Origin: Serinibacter salmoneus
Lineage (GTDB): Bacteria; Actinomycetota; Actinomycetes; Actinomycetales; Beutenbergiaceae
Direction of reading: 5' to 3'
DNA: 64,000 nucleotides
Assembly: GCF_002563925.1 (NCBI RefSeq)
Contig: NZ_PDJD01000001.1
Location: forward strand, 496,001 to 560,000
Part shown: piece after piece, positions 47,073 through 57,357 of the stretch
Position numbering within the stretch: the first letter of the stretch is position 1
Layout of the letters: every line of letters starts with the position of its first letter
The notes under the pieces: model-generated
What the model was told of the DNA's origin: nothing
Database searches by the model: none
Seen by the model: only the letters and a program-made list of their open reading frames with translations
Program-made: the position numbers and the translations under genes

Positions 47073-47522
47073 GTGGCAGTCGACTCCTCGCGGATCGGGT
47101 CGGTCTTCACCGGCACGCCCGCCTTCGAGGTCTCACGCCGTCACGTCCAGCAGTTCGCTGACGTGGTGGGTGCCACCAGCCCGGTCCACCGCGATCTCGC
47201 GGCGGCCCGGGCTGCGGGCTATCCGGACCTGCTCGCTCCGGTGACCTTCGCGGTCGTGATCGCGCAGGAGGCCGAGGCCCAGTACGTGGCCGACCCGGCC
47301 TCGGGCATCGACTTCTCCCGGGTGGTGCACGCGGAGGAGTCCTTCGCCCACCACCGCCCGATCGTGGCCGGCCAGGCGCTGGGCGCCGCCGTGCACGTGG
47401 ACGACATCGTGGAGCGCCGCGGCCTCACGATGGTCACCACCCGCACGGAGATCACCGATGCGGACGGCGCAGCCGTCGCGACCGTCGGTTCCACCCTGGC
47501 GATCCGAGGAGCGCAGGAATGA
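47073..47522 (+). CDS. MaoC-like dehydratase, HadA/UPF0336 type
   Basis: 149 residues with one hot-dog fold. It starts SRIGSVFTGTPAFEVSRRHVQQFADVVG and includes GYPDLLAPVTFAVV and the HAEESFAHHRPIVAGQ strand, as in the HadA/HadC subunits of the mycobacterial (3R)-hydroxyacyl-ACP dehydratase. Such subunits lack the catalytic pair and need a HadB partner. Four-base overlap with the next gene. Whether this organism makes mycolates is unknown, so a general FAS-II or other enoyl hydratase role is safest. Confidence 0.82.
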   Translation: MAVDSSRIGSVFTGTPAFEVSRRHVQQFADVVGATSPVHRDLAAARAAGYPDLLAPVTFAVVIAQEAEAQYVADPASGIDFSRVVHAEESFAHHRPIVAGQALGAAVHVDDIVERRGLTMVTTRTEITDADGAAVATVGSTLAIRGAQE

Positions 47523-47965
47523 CCGGCATCCTGGACCACCTGGAGCAGGGCGCTGAGGTCTTCACCCGCACCGTGGCCCTCTCGCGGGACCGGCTCGTGC
47601 GCTACGCGGCCGCGAGCGGCGATTTCAACCCGATCCACTACAACGACACGGTGGCCACCTCGGTGGGCCTACCCGGTGTCATCGCCCACGGGATGCTCAC
47701 CATGGGCCTGGCCGGTTCCGTACTCACCGACTGGCTGGAATCCCTCGCGCCCGGCGGCGCCGCGCGCGTGCGGCGCTACGGCACCCGCTTCTCCCGGCCG
47801 ATCCCCGTGCCCGCCACGGGCGAGGTCGAACTCACGGTCACCGGGACCGTGGGCGCCCTGGATGCGGACGTCGACGGCGTGCCCTGCGTGCGCATCGACC
47901 TGCGGGCGCAGGCTGCTGGCGTGACGGTGCTCGCCAAGGCCCAGGTGTTCGTCTCCCGCGCCTGA
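47519..47965 (+). CDS. MaoC-like dehydratase, HadB type (catalytic)
   Basis: 148 residues, hot-dog fold with the hydratase-2 motif SGDFNPIHYNDTVATSVGLPGVIAHGML, containing the catalytic Asp and His. Pairs with the preceding HadA-like protein to form a heterodimer that dehydrates 3-hydroxyacyl thioesters. Translational coupling to HadA supports this. Converges with the LacI gene, 30 bp between stops. Confidence 0.85.
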   Translation: MTGILDHLEQGAEVFTRTVALSRDRLVRYAAASGDFNPIHYNDTVATSVGLPGVIAHGMLTMGLAGSVLTDWLESLAPGGAARVRRYGTRFSRPIPVPATGEVELTVTGTVGALDADVDGVPCVRIDLRAQAAGVTVLAKAQVFVSRA

Positions 47966-47977
47966 CCTTCCGCCCGC

Positions 47978-47991
47978 GCGGCAGGAGCCGC
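47978..47991. terminator. Small hairpin between hadB-like and lacI-like genes
   Basis: GCGGC, loop AGGA, GCCGC in the 30-bp convergent gap; short and without T tract, so a weak candidate. Confidence 0.35.
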
Positions 47992-47995
47992 CCGG

Positions 47996-49039
47996 TCAGC
48001 CGGCCAGGGTCGTGCCGGGCCGCGCCGTGATCTCCAACTCCACCGAGTCCGCCGACTCGTCATTCAGCAGGGCGATCGCGGCGCGCGCGGCGAGCTTGCC
48101 CTTCTGCAACGCGGGCTGCGACATGCTCTCCACCACATCCGGCGCGAGCCAGGGCAGGTCCACACCGTCGAACCCGGTCACCGCGACGTCGCCGGGAACC
48201 GATAGCCCGAGTTCGCGTGCCGCGAGCACAACACCAGCGGCCAGGAGATCGGAGAAGGCCATGATCGCCGTCGGCCGTGGGGCCTGGGCGAGCAGCGCCT
48301 TCGCCGCCTCATAGCCCTCCTCCACCAAGGATCCGCGTGTCACGTAGACATGTGCGGGCTCGATCCCGGCGCGCAGCACCCCCGCGAGCCGACGCGCCGT
48401 GAACGGGTAGGTGGGATCGTTCGTGCCCTCGGGCAACAGCCCGCAGGGCACGTCCTCGTCCCAGGCCATCGTCACCAGGGCGATCCGCTCGTGACCGCGC
48501 GCGCGGACGGCCTCACCGAGCGTCCGCATGGCCGAGGTGTCGGCCAGGCCGATGACGACGACCTCCGGGGCGTTCGCGGGGGCCTCACCCTCCACCAGCA
48601 CCACCCCCAGGCCGCGTTCGCGCAGCGCGGTCACGACCGGGTTCTCACCGCCGGTGGGGGACAGCACGATGGCGGCGTCCATGGCCGCACGCCGGGCGAT
48701 GGCGGCGCCCTCGTGGGAGGAGGAGGCACGGATGAGCAGCATTCCCAGGTCGTGCGCGCCCAGCGCATCGGCGATGCCGTCGAGCACGCGCACGGCCACC
48801 GGGTCGCGGAAGGAGGAGGCGAGCTCGCCGTGGGTGAGGACTCCCACTACGCCGCTCGCGCCGCGCCGTAGGGAGCGGGCCAGGGGGTCGGGGCCGGTGT
48901 AGCCCAGCTCGGCGGCCGCGGCGAGCACACGTTCGCGGGTGGCGGGGGAGACGGGCCCCGAGCCGGAGAACGTCAGTGAGGCCGTCGAGGGGGAGACCCC
49001 CGCGAGGCGAGCGACATCCGCCAGTGTGGCTCTCGCCAT
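47996..49039 (-). CDS. LacI-family transcriptional regulator
   Basis: 347 residues. Helix-turn-helix at the start (ATLADVARLAGVSPSTASLTFSG), hinge helix (ATRERVLAAAAELGYTGPDPLARSLR), then a periplasmic-binding-protein-like sensor domain ending in VAVTGFDGVDLPWLAPDVVESM...QPALQKG. Effector unknown. ATG 49039 follows GGAGACGGC; the earlier frame start at 49102 lies in the divergent promoter. It is divergent from an MFS gene with two palindromes between or at the gene starts, so local control of the transporter is likely. Confidence 0.93.
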   Translation of the reverse strand: MARATLADVARLAGVSPSTASLTFSGSGPVSPATRERVLAAAAELGYTGPDPLARSLRRGASGVVGVLTHGELASSFRDPVAVRVLDGIADALGAHDLGMLLIRASSSHEGAAIARRAAMDAAIVLSPTGGENPVVTALRERGLGVVLVEGEAPANAPEVVVIGLADTSAMRTLGEAVRARGHERIALVTMAWDEDVPCGLLPEGTNDPTYPFTARRLAGVLRAGIEPAHVYVTRGSLVEEGYEAAKALLAQAPRPTAIMAFSDLLAAGVVLAARELGLSVPGDVAVTGFDGVDLPWLAPDVVESMSQPALQKGKLAARAAIALLNDESADSVELEITARPGTTLAG

Positions 49040-49089
49040 GCCGTCTCCCTCCGGGCGGTCGGAGCACGTGCTGGTGGTCGCGCTCCCAG

Positions 49090-49102
49090 GTGTGGCCCAC
49101 AC
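49090..49102. promoter_or_regulatory. 13-bp palindrome in the lacI-MFS divergent region
   Basis: GTGTGG-C-CCACAC, an odd-centre dyad 9-21 bp before the MFS start codon. Possible second operator. Confidence 0.4.
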
Positions 49103-49110
49103 TAGTCGAC

Positions 49111-50406
49111 ATGTCTCGAATCGATTCGAAGGGCTCGCCGCACACCTCCGTCCGAGCCGCGTCCTGGGCCACGGTGACCGTCTTCGCCCTGAACGGGTTC
49201 GTGTTCGCCTCCTGGCTGTCCCGCCTTCCTGCCATCCGGGACGACCTCGGCCTCACGCCCTCGACCATCGGCCTTCTCCTCCTGGTGGGCTCCCTCGGGT
49301 CGGTGATCGCTCTTCCCCTCGCCGGCACGGTGGTGACCCGGTGGGGGACCGCCCGCACCGTGGCGGGCGCCGCCCTGCTCGCATCGGTGGGACTGCTCGG
49401 GGTGATGATCGCCTTCGGCGCGTCATCCGTCGTGGCGATGGCCGCGCTGCTGGCCCTCACCCAGGCCGGGATCGCGGCGTGGGACGTGGCGATGAACCTC
49501 GAGGGCACCCGGGTGGAGCAGGCCCTGCACCGGGCGATCATGCCCGCTTACCATGCGGCCTTCTCCGGCGGAACGGTGTTCGGCGCGGGACTCGGGGCTC
49601 TCATGGCACACCTGGGCGTGCCGGTAGCGGTCCATCTGCTCGGCGCCGCCGCCCTCGCGGTGCTCCTGGTGGCGGCGGCGGTGCGGCGCTTCCTCCCCCA
49701 GCCGAGCGCGGCCCCCGAGGGGCATGGCACGGCTGACAGTGGTGGCACGGGTGGGCTCGGGGATGACGGCGAGGCAGCGAACGCCCATCGCGCGGGCGCG
49801 GGTGCGCGCGCAGCGCTCGCCGCATGGCTGGAGCCGCGCACCCTGCTCATCGGCCTCATGGTGCTCTCCGCGGCGCTGACCGAGGGTGCTGCCAACGACT
49901 GGCTCACCCTGGCCAGCATCGACGCCTTCGGACTGGACAACTCCCAGGGGGCATTGGTGCTCGCCGTCTTCCTCGTGGCGATGACGGCGATGCGGTTGGT
50001 GGGCACCCGACTGCTGGACGCCTGGGGCCGGGTGCTGGTGCTACGGGTGTGCATCGCCGCGGCTCTCCTCGGCCTGTTGGCCTTCACGCTCGCGCCGGTG
50101 CCCTGGCTCGCGATCATCGGCGTGGTGCTGTGGGGCATCGGCGCGGCGCTCGGGTTCCCCGTCGGGATGTCGGCGGCCTCCGACGAGCCTGCCCACGCGG
50201 CGGCCCGGCTCTCGGTGGTCTCCACGATCGGCTACACGGCGTTCCTCGCCGGCCCGCCGCTGCTCGGCCTGCTCGCGGAGCACGTGGGGCTGCGCCACGC
50301 GCTGCTGGTGATCGCCGTACCGCTGCTGATCAGCCTGCTCGTGACCGGGGCCGCGCGGCCGCCCCGGGTGACGGCAACCGCGGACGGGGCGACCCGGGGG
50401 TCGTAG
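49111..50406 (+). CDS. MFS transporter (YbjJ/FucP-like)
   Basis: 431 residues, twelve predicted membrane helices with a ~50-residue hydrophilic Gly/Ala/Asp loop in the middle. SWLSRLPAIRDDLGLTPSTIGLLLLVGSLGSVIALPLAG and GTRVEQALHRAIMPAYHAAFSGGTVFGAGLGAL resemble YbjJ-like members of the sugar/drug major facilitator group. Substrate unknown; the LacI neighbour hints at a sugar or nucleoside. ATG 49111 lacks a clear Shine-Dalgarno and the operator lies inside its first codons, so the true start could be further in, before helix 1. Confidence 0.85.
   Translation: MSRIDSKGSPHTSVRAASWATVTVFALNGFVFASWLSRLPAIRDDLGLTPSTIGLLLLVGSLGSVIALPLAGTVVTRWGTARTVAGAALLASVGLLGVMIAFGASSVVAMAALLALTQAGIAAWDVAMNLEGTRVEQALHRAIMPAYHAAFSGGTVFGAGLGALMAHLGVPVAVHLLGAAALAVLLVAAAVRRFLPQPSAAPEGHGTADSGGTGGLGDDGEAANAHRAGAGARAALAAWLEPRTLLIGLMVLSAALTEGAANDWLTLASIDAFGLDNSQGALVLAVFLVAMTAMRLVGTRLLDAWGRVLVLRVCIAAALLGLLAFTLAPVPWLAIIGVVLWGIGAALGFPVGMSAASDEPAHAAARLSVVSTIGYTAFLAGPPLLGLLAEHVGLRHALLVIAVPLLISLLVTGAARPPRVTATADGATRGS
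49116..49129. promoter_or_regulatory. LacI-type operator overlapping the MFS start
   Basis: TCGAATCGATTCGA is a perfect 14-bp palindrome whose core AATCGATT fits the LacI-family consensus AANCGNTT. It lies within codons 2-7 of the MFS gene and 77-90 bp upstream of the lacI-like start. Confidence 0.65.
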
Positions 50407-50415
50407 GCTCGGGGT

Positions 50416-51480
50416 GTGACGACACTCGCCGAGCTGACCACCCTGCGCACCGGGGGCGAGATCGCCCGCTACGTCGAGATCGACTCCGAGGCAGATCTCC
50501 TCGCGGTGATCGCCGAGGCCGACGACGCCGATGAGCCGCTGCTCGTGCTCGGCGGGGGATCCAACGTGCTGGCCTCGGACGAGGCCTTCGAGGGGGTGGT
50601 CGTCCGCGACACCCGCCGCGGGGTGCGGGTGCGGGAGTCCTCCGCCTGTGGTGGCGCCGACATCGTGGTCCCGGCCGGGGAGGTGTGGGACGAGGTCGTG
50701 GTGCGAGCGGTCGCCGAGGGCTGGTCCGGTATCGAGGCGCTCAGCGGCATCCCCGGCAGCATGGGGGCCACACCCGTGCAGAACGTCGGTGCGTACGGGC
50801 AGGAGGTGGGCGACGTGCTCGCTTTCGTGCGCACCTGGGACCGCGGCGCGGGCCGGATCCGTACCTTCGCGAACGCCCAGCTCCACCTCGGCTACCGCAC
50901 CTCCCTGCTCAAGCGCTCCTTCACGGCAGACGAGGAGGGCCGGGCCTGGTCACCGACCCCCCGCTACGTGGTGCTCGAGGTGGGTCTGCAGCTCCCGCTG
51001 GCCACCCGCAGCGCCCCCGTCCGCTACGCCGAACTCGCCCGCACCCTGGGCGTGGAGGTGGGGGAGCGGGTGGAGTCCGCCGCCGTCCGCGAGGCCGTGC
51101 TCGGCCTGCGCGCAGGTAAGGGCATGGTGTTGGACGCCGCGGACCACGACACCTGGAGCGCCGGGTCGTTCTTCACCAACCCACTGCTGGCGCCCGAGGA
51201 CGCCGCCCGGCTCCCCGAGGTCGCCCCCCGGTTCCCGGCGGGGGAGGGCCGGGTGAAGACCTCCGCGGCCTGGCTGATCTCCCACGCCGGCTTCGAGCGG
51301 GGTCACGGGCTGCCGGGGCCGGCGGCGCTGTCCACCAAGCACACCCTCGCGCTGACGAACCGCGGCGGAGCGCGTGCAGTGGACCTGGTGCGCCTCGCCC
51401 GCGAGGTGCGCGACGGTGTGGAGCGCGCCTTCGGGGTGCGCCTGGAGCCGGAGCCCGTGCTGCTCGGCGTCAGCCTGTAG
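50416..51480 (+). CDS. murB: UDP-N-acetylenolpyruvoylglucosamine reductase
   Basis: 354 residues. MurB reduces UDP-GlcNAc-enolpyruvate with NADPH in peptidoglycan synthesis. FAD motifs LTTLRTGG, VLGGGSNVLASDEAFEG and SGIPGSMGATPVQNVGAYGQEV; GSFFTNPLL contains the catalytic Ser. The C-terminal KTSAAWLISHAGF motif is also present. It is a type I enzyme. TAGGCT (50404-50409) ends 6 nt before the GTG with no ribosome site, suggesting a leaderless mRNA starting within the end of the MFS gene. Confidence 0.96.
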   Translation: MTTLAELTTLRTGGEIARYVEIDSEADLLAVIAEADDADEPLLVLGGGSNVLASDEAFEGVVVRDTRRGVRVRESSACGGADIVVPAGEVWDEVVVRAVAEGWSGIEALSGIPGSMGATPVQNVGAYGQEVGDVLAFVRTWDRGAGRIRTFANAQLHLGYRTSLLKRSFTADEEGRAWSPTPRYVVLEVGLQLPLATRSAPVRYAELARTLGVEVGERVESAAVREAVLGLRAGKGMVLDAADHDTWSAGSFFTNPLLAPEDAARLPEVAPRFPAGEGRVKTSAAWLISHAGFERGHGLPGPAALSTKHTLALTNRGGARAVDLVRLAREVRDGVERAFGVRLEPEPVLLGVSL

Positions 51481-51545
51481 CCGCGGCGCCCACTGAATCG
51501 CCTCTCTGGCCTTGGATCTCTGGCGTGGACCCTTGGACCGGGGCC

Positions 51546-52565
51546 CTAGCCGGGGGTGGCGAGCCAGGCGTCGACCTCCGTCAGCCAGCGGCGGCGCATC
51601 GACTCGGGTGCGAGGCTCGCGCGAATGGAGTCGCGGGCCAGGTCGGCCAACGCGGCGTCGTCCAGATGGTGCACGTGGCGGGCGGCCTCGTACTGTGCCG
51701 CGAGGCGGGAGCCGAAGAGCAGGGGGTCGTCCGCGCCCAGGGCGATCGGTACCCCGGCCTCCCGCAGCGAACCCAGCGGCACCTGACGGTTCTCCCGGTA
51801 GACCCCGAGGGAGACGTTCGAGGCGGGACACACCTCGCACGCGATCCCGCGTCTCGCCAGGTCCTCCAGCAGTGCAGGGTCCTCGGCGGCGCGCACTCCG
51901 TGACCCAGCCGGACCGGATCCAGGTGCTGCACCACCTCGCGCACGTGCTGCGGTCCCAGGAGTTCCCCGCCGTGTGGCACGCCGGGCAGGCCGGCGCGTC
52001 GGGCGATCGCGAACGCGGGGCCGAAGGCGCTGGTGTCGCCGCGCCGCTCGTCGTTGGACAACCCGAAGGCGACGACCTGGCCGGGACCGTCGCCCGCGTA
52101 CCGGGCGGCCAGGCGGGCGAGGGTACGGGCCTCCAGGGGATGGCGCATCCGTGAGGAGGCGACCACCACACCCACCGAGATGTCGGTGAGGGACGAGACG
52201 CTCCGCGCCTCGTCGAGCGCGATCTCCAACGCTGGTGTCAGGCCGCCCACGTGCGGGGCGTAGGAGGTGGGGTCCACCTGGATCTCCAGGCGCCGCGAAC
52301 CCTCCGCGACGTCGTCCAGGACCGCCTCGCGCACGATCCGGCGCATCGCCGATTCCGAGCGCACCACGGCGCGCGCCGCGTCGTAGAGCCGCTGGAACCG
52401 GAACCAGCCGCGGGCGTCCGCGGGGACGTCCGGCACATCGTCCACCAGTGCCGACGGCAGCCGCAGGCCCTGCTCGGCGGCGAGCTGGACGAGGGTCTCC
52501 GGACGCATCGATCCCGTGAAGTGCAGGTGCAGGTGCGCCTTCGGCAGGGCGATCAGGTCACGCAT
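51546..52565 (-). CDS. add: Adenosine deaminase
   Basis: 339 residues, amidohydrolase TIM barrel that converts adenosine to inosine. Zinc motif HLHLHFTGSMRPETL at the start, PHGGE (usual HAGE), LGHGVRA, CPASNVSLG and DDPLLFGSRLAAQYE. The metal and catalytic His/Glu/Asp set is complete. ATG 52565 (or GTG 52568) is taken; the long extension to 52694 is Pro/Arg-rich and overlaps the 7-bp repeat. Faces away from the APH gene. Confidence 0.88.
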   Translation of the reverse strand: MRDLIALPKAHLHLHFTGSMRPETLVQLAAEQGLRLPSALVDDVPDVPADARGWFRFQRLYDAARAVVRSESAMRRIVREAVLDDVAEGSRRLEIQVDPTSYAPHVGGLTPALEIALDEARSVSSLTDISVGVVVASSRMRHPLEARTLARLAARYAGDGPGQVVAFGLSNDERRGDTSAFGPAFAIARRAGLPGVPHGGELLGPQHVREVVQHLDPVRLGHGVRAAEDPALLEDLARRGIACEVCPASNVSLGVYRENRQVPLGSLREAGVPIALGADDPLLFGSRLAAQYEAARHVHHLDDAALADLARDSIRASLAPESMRRRWLTEVDAWLATPG

Positions 52566-52605
52566 CACGGCCCACTGTAGGCCGGGTGGCGCACGGTGGG
52601 CTCGC

Positions 52606-52640
52606 GCACCCCGCACCCCGCACCCCGCACCCCGAACCCC
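52606..52640. repeat. 7-bp tandem repeat
   Basis: Four perfect GCACCCC units and one GAACCCC copy in the intergenic region upstream of the adenosine deaminase gene. Confidence 0.85.
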
Positions 52641-52718
52641 CACCCCTCTGCCGGGCGCGGGAGGGCCGGCCATGGCCGGGGCGCGAGGACCCACGCGGCG
52701 ACCGGGGGCCTGACGCGA

Positions 52719-52758
52719 GATGAGAGGAGTCTCATCCGCACCTCACCGACCTCTCACA
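52719..52758 (+). promoter_or_regulatory. 11-bp-phased TCTCATC repeats before the APH gene
   Basis: TCTCATC at 52730, CCTCACC at 52741 and TCTCACA at 52752 are exactly 11 bp apart; an inverted copy, GATGAGA, lies at 52719-52725. The last unit starts 29 bp before the ATG. Phased direct repeats of this kind are typical OmpR-family response-regulator sites. Confidence 0.6.
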
Positions 52759-52780
52759 CGGGTGCGGCGAACTGGATGCC

Positions 52781-54590
<1,810 letters not shown>

Positions 54591-55250
54591 TCAGCCGCAG
54601 CGGTAGCCCATCCCTCGCACGGTGGTGATGAGTTCCGTACCGAGCTTGCGTCGCAAGTACCGGACGTACACATCGACCACGTTGGAACCGGGGTCGAAGT
54701 CGTATCCCCAGACCCGGGAGAGCAGTTGCTCCCTGCTGAGGACCTGCCCGGGATGGCGCAGGAACACCTCGGCGAGGGCGAACTCGCGGGCGGAGAGTTC
54801 CACCTCGCGGTCCCCGACCCGCGCCCGGCGGGAGCGCATGTCGAGGGCGATGTCCCCCCATCGGATGACGGCATCGCTCTCGCTGACGGCGGACGAACGC
54901 AATCGCAGTCGTACCCGTGCGAGGAGTTCCTCGAACCGGAACGGCTTGGCCATGTAGTCGTCGGCGCCACCCTCCAGGCCCGCCACGGTGTCGGTCACCG
55001 AGTCGCGGGCCGTCAGCATGATGATGGCGATCGAGCTCCCGTGGCGGCGCAGCGTCCGCGCCACCTCCATGCCGTCGCCGTCGGGCAGGCCGAGGTCCAG
55101 GATCATCAGGTCGAAGGCGCCGCCGAGTCCCGCCTCGACCGCCTCGGCGGCCGTGCCCACCACGGTCGGCTGGTACCCGGCGGCGCGTAGGCCCTTCGCC
55201 ACGAACGCCGCGATGCGCTCGGAGTCCTCCACGATCACGATCTGGCTCAC
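54591..55250 (-). CDS. OmpR-family response regulator
   Basis: 219 residues. A full receiver with acidic pocket (VEDSER), phospho-acceptor Asp52 in LMILDLGLPDG, Thr/Ser in MLTARDS and Lys in MAKPF. A winged helix follows (ELSAREFALAEVFLRHPGQVLSREQLLSRVWGYDFDPGSNVVDVYVRYLRRKLG). Three bases separate it from the sensor kinase gene, its certain partner. It converges on the repeat-protein gene. Candidate binding sites are the phased TCTCATC repeats at 52719-52758 and 57311-57328. Confidence 0.93.
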   Translation of the reverse strand: MSQIVIVEDSERIAAFVAKGLRAAGYQPTVVGTAAEAVEAGLGGAFDLMILDLGLPDGDGMEVARTLRRHGSSIAIIMLTARDSVTDTVAGLEGGADDYMAKPFRFEELLARVRLRLRSSAVSESDAVIRWGDIALDMRSRRARVGDREVELSAREFALAEVFLRHPGQVLSREQLLSRVWGYDFDPGSNVVDVYVRYLRRKLGTELITTVRGMGYRCG

Positions 55251-55253
55251 GCG

Positions 55254-56765
55254 CTACTCCTCCTCCTGTGTGGGGGCCGCCCGGCCCGCCGCACGGTCGC
55301 CACTGCTCCCCGCACCGTCCACGATCGCCGCGCTCGGCAGCGTGATCGTGACGCGTGTCCCGAGACCCGGCGCGCTGTCTAGGTGCACGTCACCGCCGTG
55401 CCCGGACGCGATCGAGGCGACGATGGCAAGGCCGAGGCCCGTGGAGTCCGCGGGCGCCCCGCGCCCCGAGACGAAGCGATCGAAGACCCGGTCGTGTTCC
55501 TGAGGGGGGATCCCGATGCCCTCGTCACGGACCCACAGCCGCAGCGCGGCTCCCTCCCAGGCGGAACCGATGGCCACGTGCGTGTCCGGTGCCGAATAGC
55601 GCACGGCGTTGGAGGCGAGTTGCAGGAGTGCCTGGGTCACCCGCTCGCGGTCCAGGAGCGCCGTCCCCTCGGCCAGGGCATCCAGCCGCCAGCGGCGGGG
55701 CCCGAGTCCCCGTGCCTTGGCGAGCACGGTGTCGAGCAGTTCGGCGACGTCGGTCGGCTGCGCTCGCACGAAGTCCGGACGCTCCGCCCGGGCGATCGTC
55801 GCGAGGTCGTCCACCAGCCGGTTCATCCGATCGAGTTCGTCCAGGGCCAGTTCGCGCGTGGCGGTGGCGTCGGCCACATCGCCGGCGTCCATCAGCTCCA
55901 GGTGACCGCGGACAACGGTGAGCGGGGTACGCAGTTCGTGCCCGACGTCGTACATGAACCGCCGTTGGGCCTCGAGCGTGCCCTCCAAGCGGGCGAGCAT
56001 GGCGTTGACGGTCCGGGTGAGGTCAGCCAGGTCGTCGCTGCCCACCACCGGCACGCGACGGGTCAGGTCGCCGGAACTCACCTCCCGCGCTGTGCGACTG
56101 ACCAGCGCGACTGGGCGCAGGATCCGCCCGGCGATCGTCCAGCTCACCGCGGCGATGAGGAGGATCGCGGCCAGGGCCACGGCGCCGTAGATGCGCAGGG
56201 TGGTCGTCAACGACCTGAGTTCGGCCTGTGCATCGAAGGCCACCACCAGGGCGGCCGGCGGGCCCGTGCCGACCTGGATGGGCACCGTGACGTAGCGGTA
56301 GGTGGTCACGGGGGTGTGGGCGCTGGCCAGGACCACCCGGCCCGACTCCCACGGCTCGCCGATCGCGTCGATGAGTCCGATGTCCTCCTGCGGCGTCAGG
56401 GCGTTCAGTTCGGCGTACTGCAGTACCCCGGTGGAGTCGATGGTGAAGGCACCCTCGTTCGCGCTCGGTACGAAACGTTGCAGGGCCTGATACAGCAGAT
56501 CCTGGGCTGAGGCGTAGGGCGCCTGCGTGCGGGGATCGATCTCGGTCTCGGCAAGTGCGCGCACCTCGGCGACGGTGCGTTCGAGGGAGTCGTCGATCTG
56601 GGTCTCCAGTCGCTCCCGTTCCAGGAGGTAGAGGACCGCGCCGGCGCAGATCAGGGCGAGCGCGGTCAGTCCGGTCGTCGCCAGCACGATCCGGGCCCGC
56701 AGGGAGCCCCACCATCGGCGGCGTGCCGTGCCCGGCTCGGGATCCGCGTCCGGTGCGGTGGTCAC
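55254..56765 (-). CDS. Membrane sensor histidine kinase
   Basis: 503 residues. Helix 1 (~25-47), an extracytoplasmic domain of about 140 residues (~48-187), helix 2, HAMP, then DHp with phospho-His276 in GHELRTPLT. The catalytic domain has the N-box LASNAVRYSAP, DEGIGIP, FDRFVSG and GLGLAIVASI. The sensor loop is acidic with no Cys and has no family I can name (IDSTGVLQYAELNALTPQEDIG); the presence of an acidic ligand-like protein in the same operon hints at cation or envelope sensing. Upstream gene ends 29 bp away. Confidence 0.92.
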   Translation of the reverse strand: MTTAPDADPEPGTARRRWWGSLRARIVLATTGLTALALICAGAVLYLLERERLETQIDDSLERTVAEVRALAETEIDPRTQAPYASAQDLLYQALQRFVPSANEGAFTIDSTGVLQYAELNALTPQEDIGLIDAIGEPWESGRVVLASAHTPVTTYRYVTVPIQVGTGPPAALVVAFDAQAELRSLTTTLRIYGAVALAAILLIAAVSWTIAGRILRPVALVSRTAREVSSGDLTRRVPVVGSDDLADLTRTVNAMLARLEGTLEAQRRFMYDVGHELRTPLTVVRGHLELMDAGDVADATATRELALDELDRMNRLVDDLATIARAERPDFVRAQPTDVAELLDTVLAKARGLGPRRWRLDALAEGTALLDRERVTQALLQLASNAVRYSAPDTHVAIGSAWEGAALRLWVRDEGIGIPPQEHDRVFDRFVSGRGAPADSTGLGLAIVASIASGHGGDVHLDSAPGLGTRVTITLPSAAIVDGAGSSGDRAAGRAAPTQEEE

Positions 56766-56794
56766 GACCCCTCGCTCATGGGAAGGTGCGCGGG

Positions 56795-57289
56795 CTAGTC
56801 GTCATCGTCATCGTCATCGTCGTCGTCCCAGTCGTCGTCATCGTCGCCGTCGTCGTCGTCGTCGTCGTCGTCCCAGTCGTCGTCCCAGTCGTCGTCGTCA
56901 TCATCGTCGTCGTCCTCGACGTGGGGGGCCGGCGGAACGGCCACGGGTGTCCTGGGCGGGGGGGATGGCAGAGAGGACGGCGTGGGGGAGGAGGGCGCCG
57001 GGGACCCTGCGGTGGGGGACTGGGTCGCGGGGGACGGCGTGGTGGCGGGCGGCGTGGAGGCGGGTGGCGTGCTGACGGGGGTCGCAGTCCCGGTGCCGAC
57101 TGGCTCCGGCAGAATGACGGCGTCGCCGACCTCGCGCACCTCCTGGCCGGGGCCGCCGGCGACGGCGAGAGCCGCAACTGCCAGTACGAGCGCCGCCACC
57201 ACGGCCACGGCCAGCGTGCGGCCTCGGACCCCCGCCCCGGAACGGGGCGAGGCGTCGTCGTCGGCTGCGGGATCCTCGGCTGCCGTCAT
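56795..57289 (-). CDS. Membrane-anchored protein with Asp/Trp-rich tail
   Basis: 164 residues. A short acidic N-terminus, one membrane helix (25-45), a Pro/Ser/Thr-rich linker (~60-122), and a final 39-residue block (126-164) with 35 Asp, three Trp and one Gly, arranged as Asp runs broken by single Trp. Type II orientation would put the tail outside the cell. Nothing similar is known to me by name; cation binding (calcium, iron, manganese) is the obvious guess. First gene of the operon with the sensor kinase and regulator. The DNA of the tail (56795-56914) is a GTC/ATC trinucleotide repeat on the + strand. Confidence 0.75.
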   Translation of the reverse strand: MTAAEDPAADDDASPRSGAGVRGRTLAVAVVAALVLAVAALAVAGGPGQEVREVGDAVILPEPVGTGTATPVSTPPASTPPATTPSPATQSPTAGSPAPSSPTPSSLPSPPPRTPVAVPPAPHVEDDDDDDDDDWDDDWDDDDDDDDGDDDDDWDDDDDDDDDD

Positions 57290-57310
57290 GCCAGCAGTGT
57301 GTCAGCGCTG

Positions 57311-57328
57311 CATGAGACGCAGATGAGA
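57311..57328 (-). promoter_or_regulatory. 11-bp-phased TCTCATC repeats before the Asp-tail gene
   Basis: On the minus strand TCTCATC starts at 57328 and TCTCATG at 57317, 11 bp apart; the second starts 28 bp before the ATG. This is the same element and spacing as before the APH gene (29 bp), at the other end of the module. Confidence 0.6.
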
Positions 57329-57357
57329 GACGTGGTGCCGTGGCCGGCCGCCTGCGG

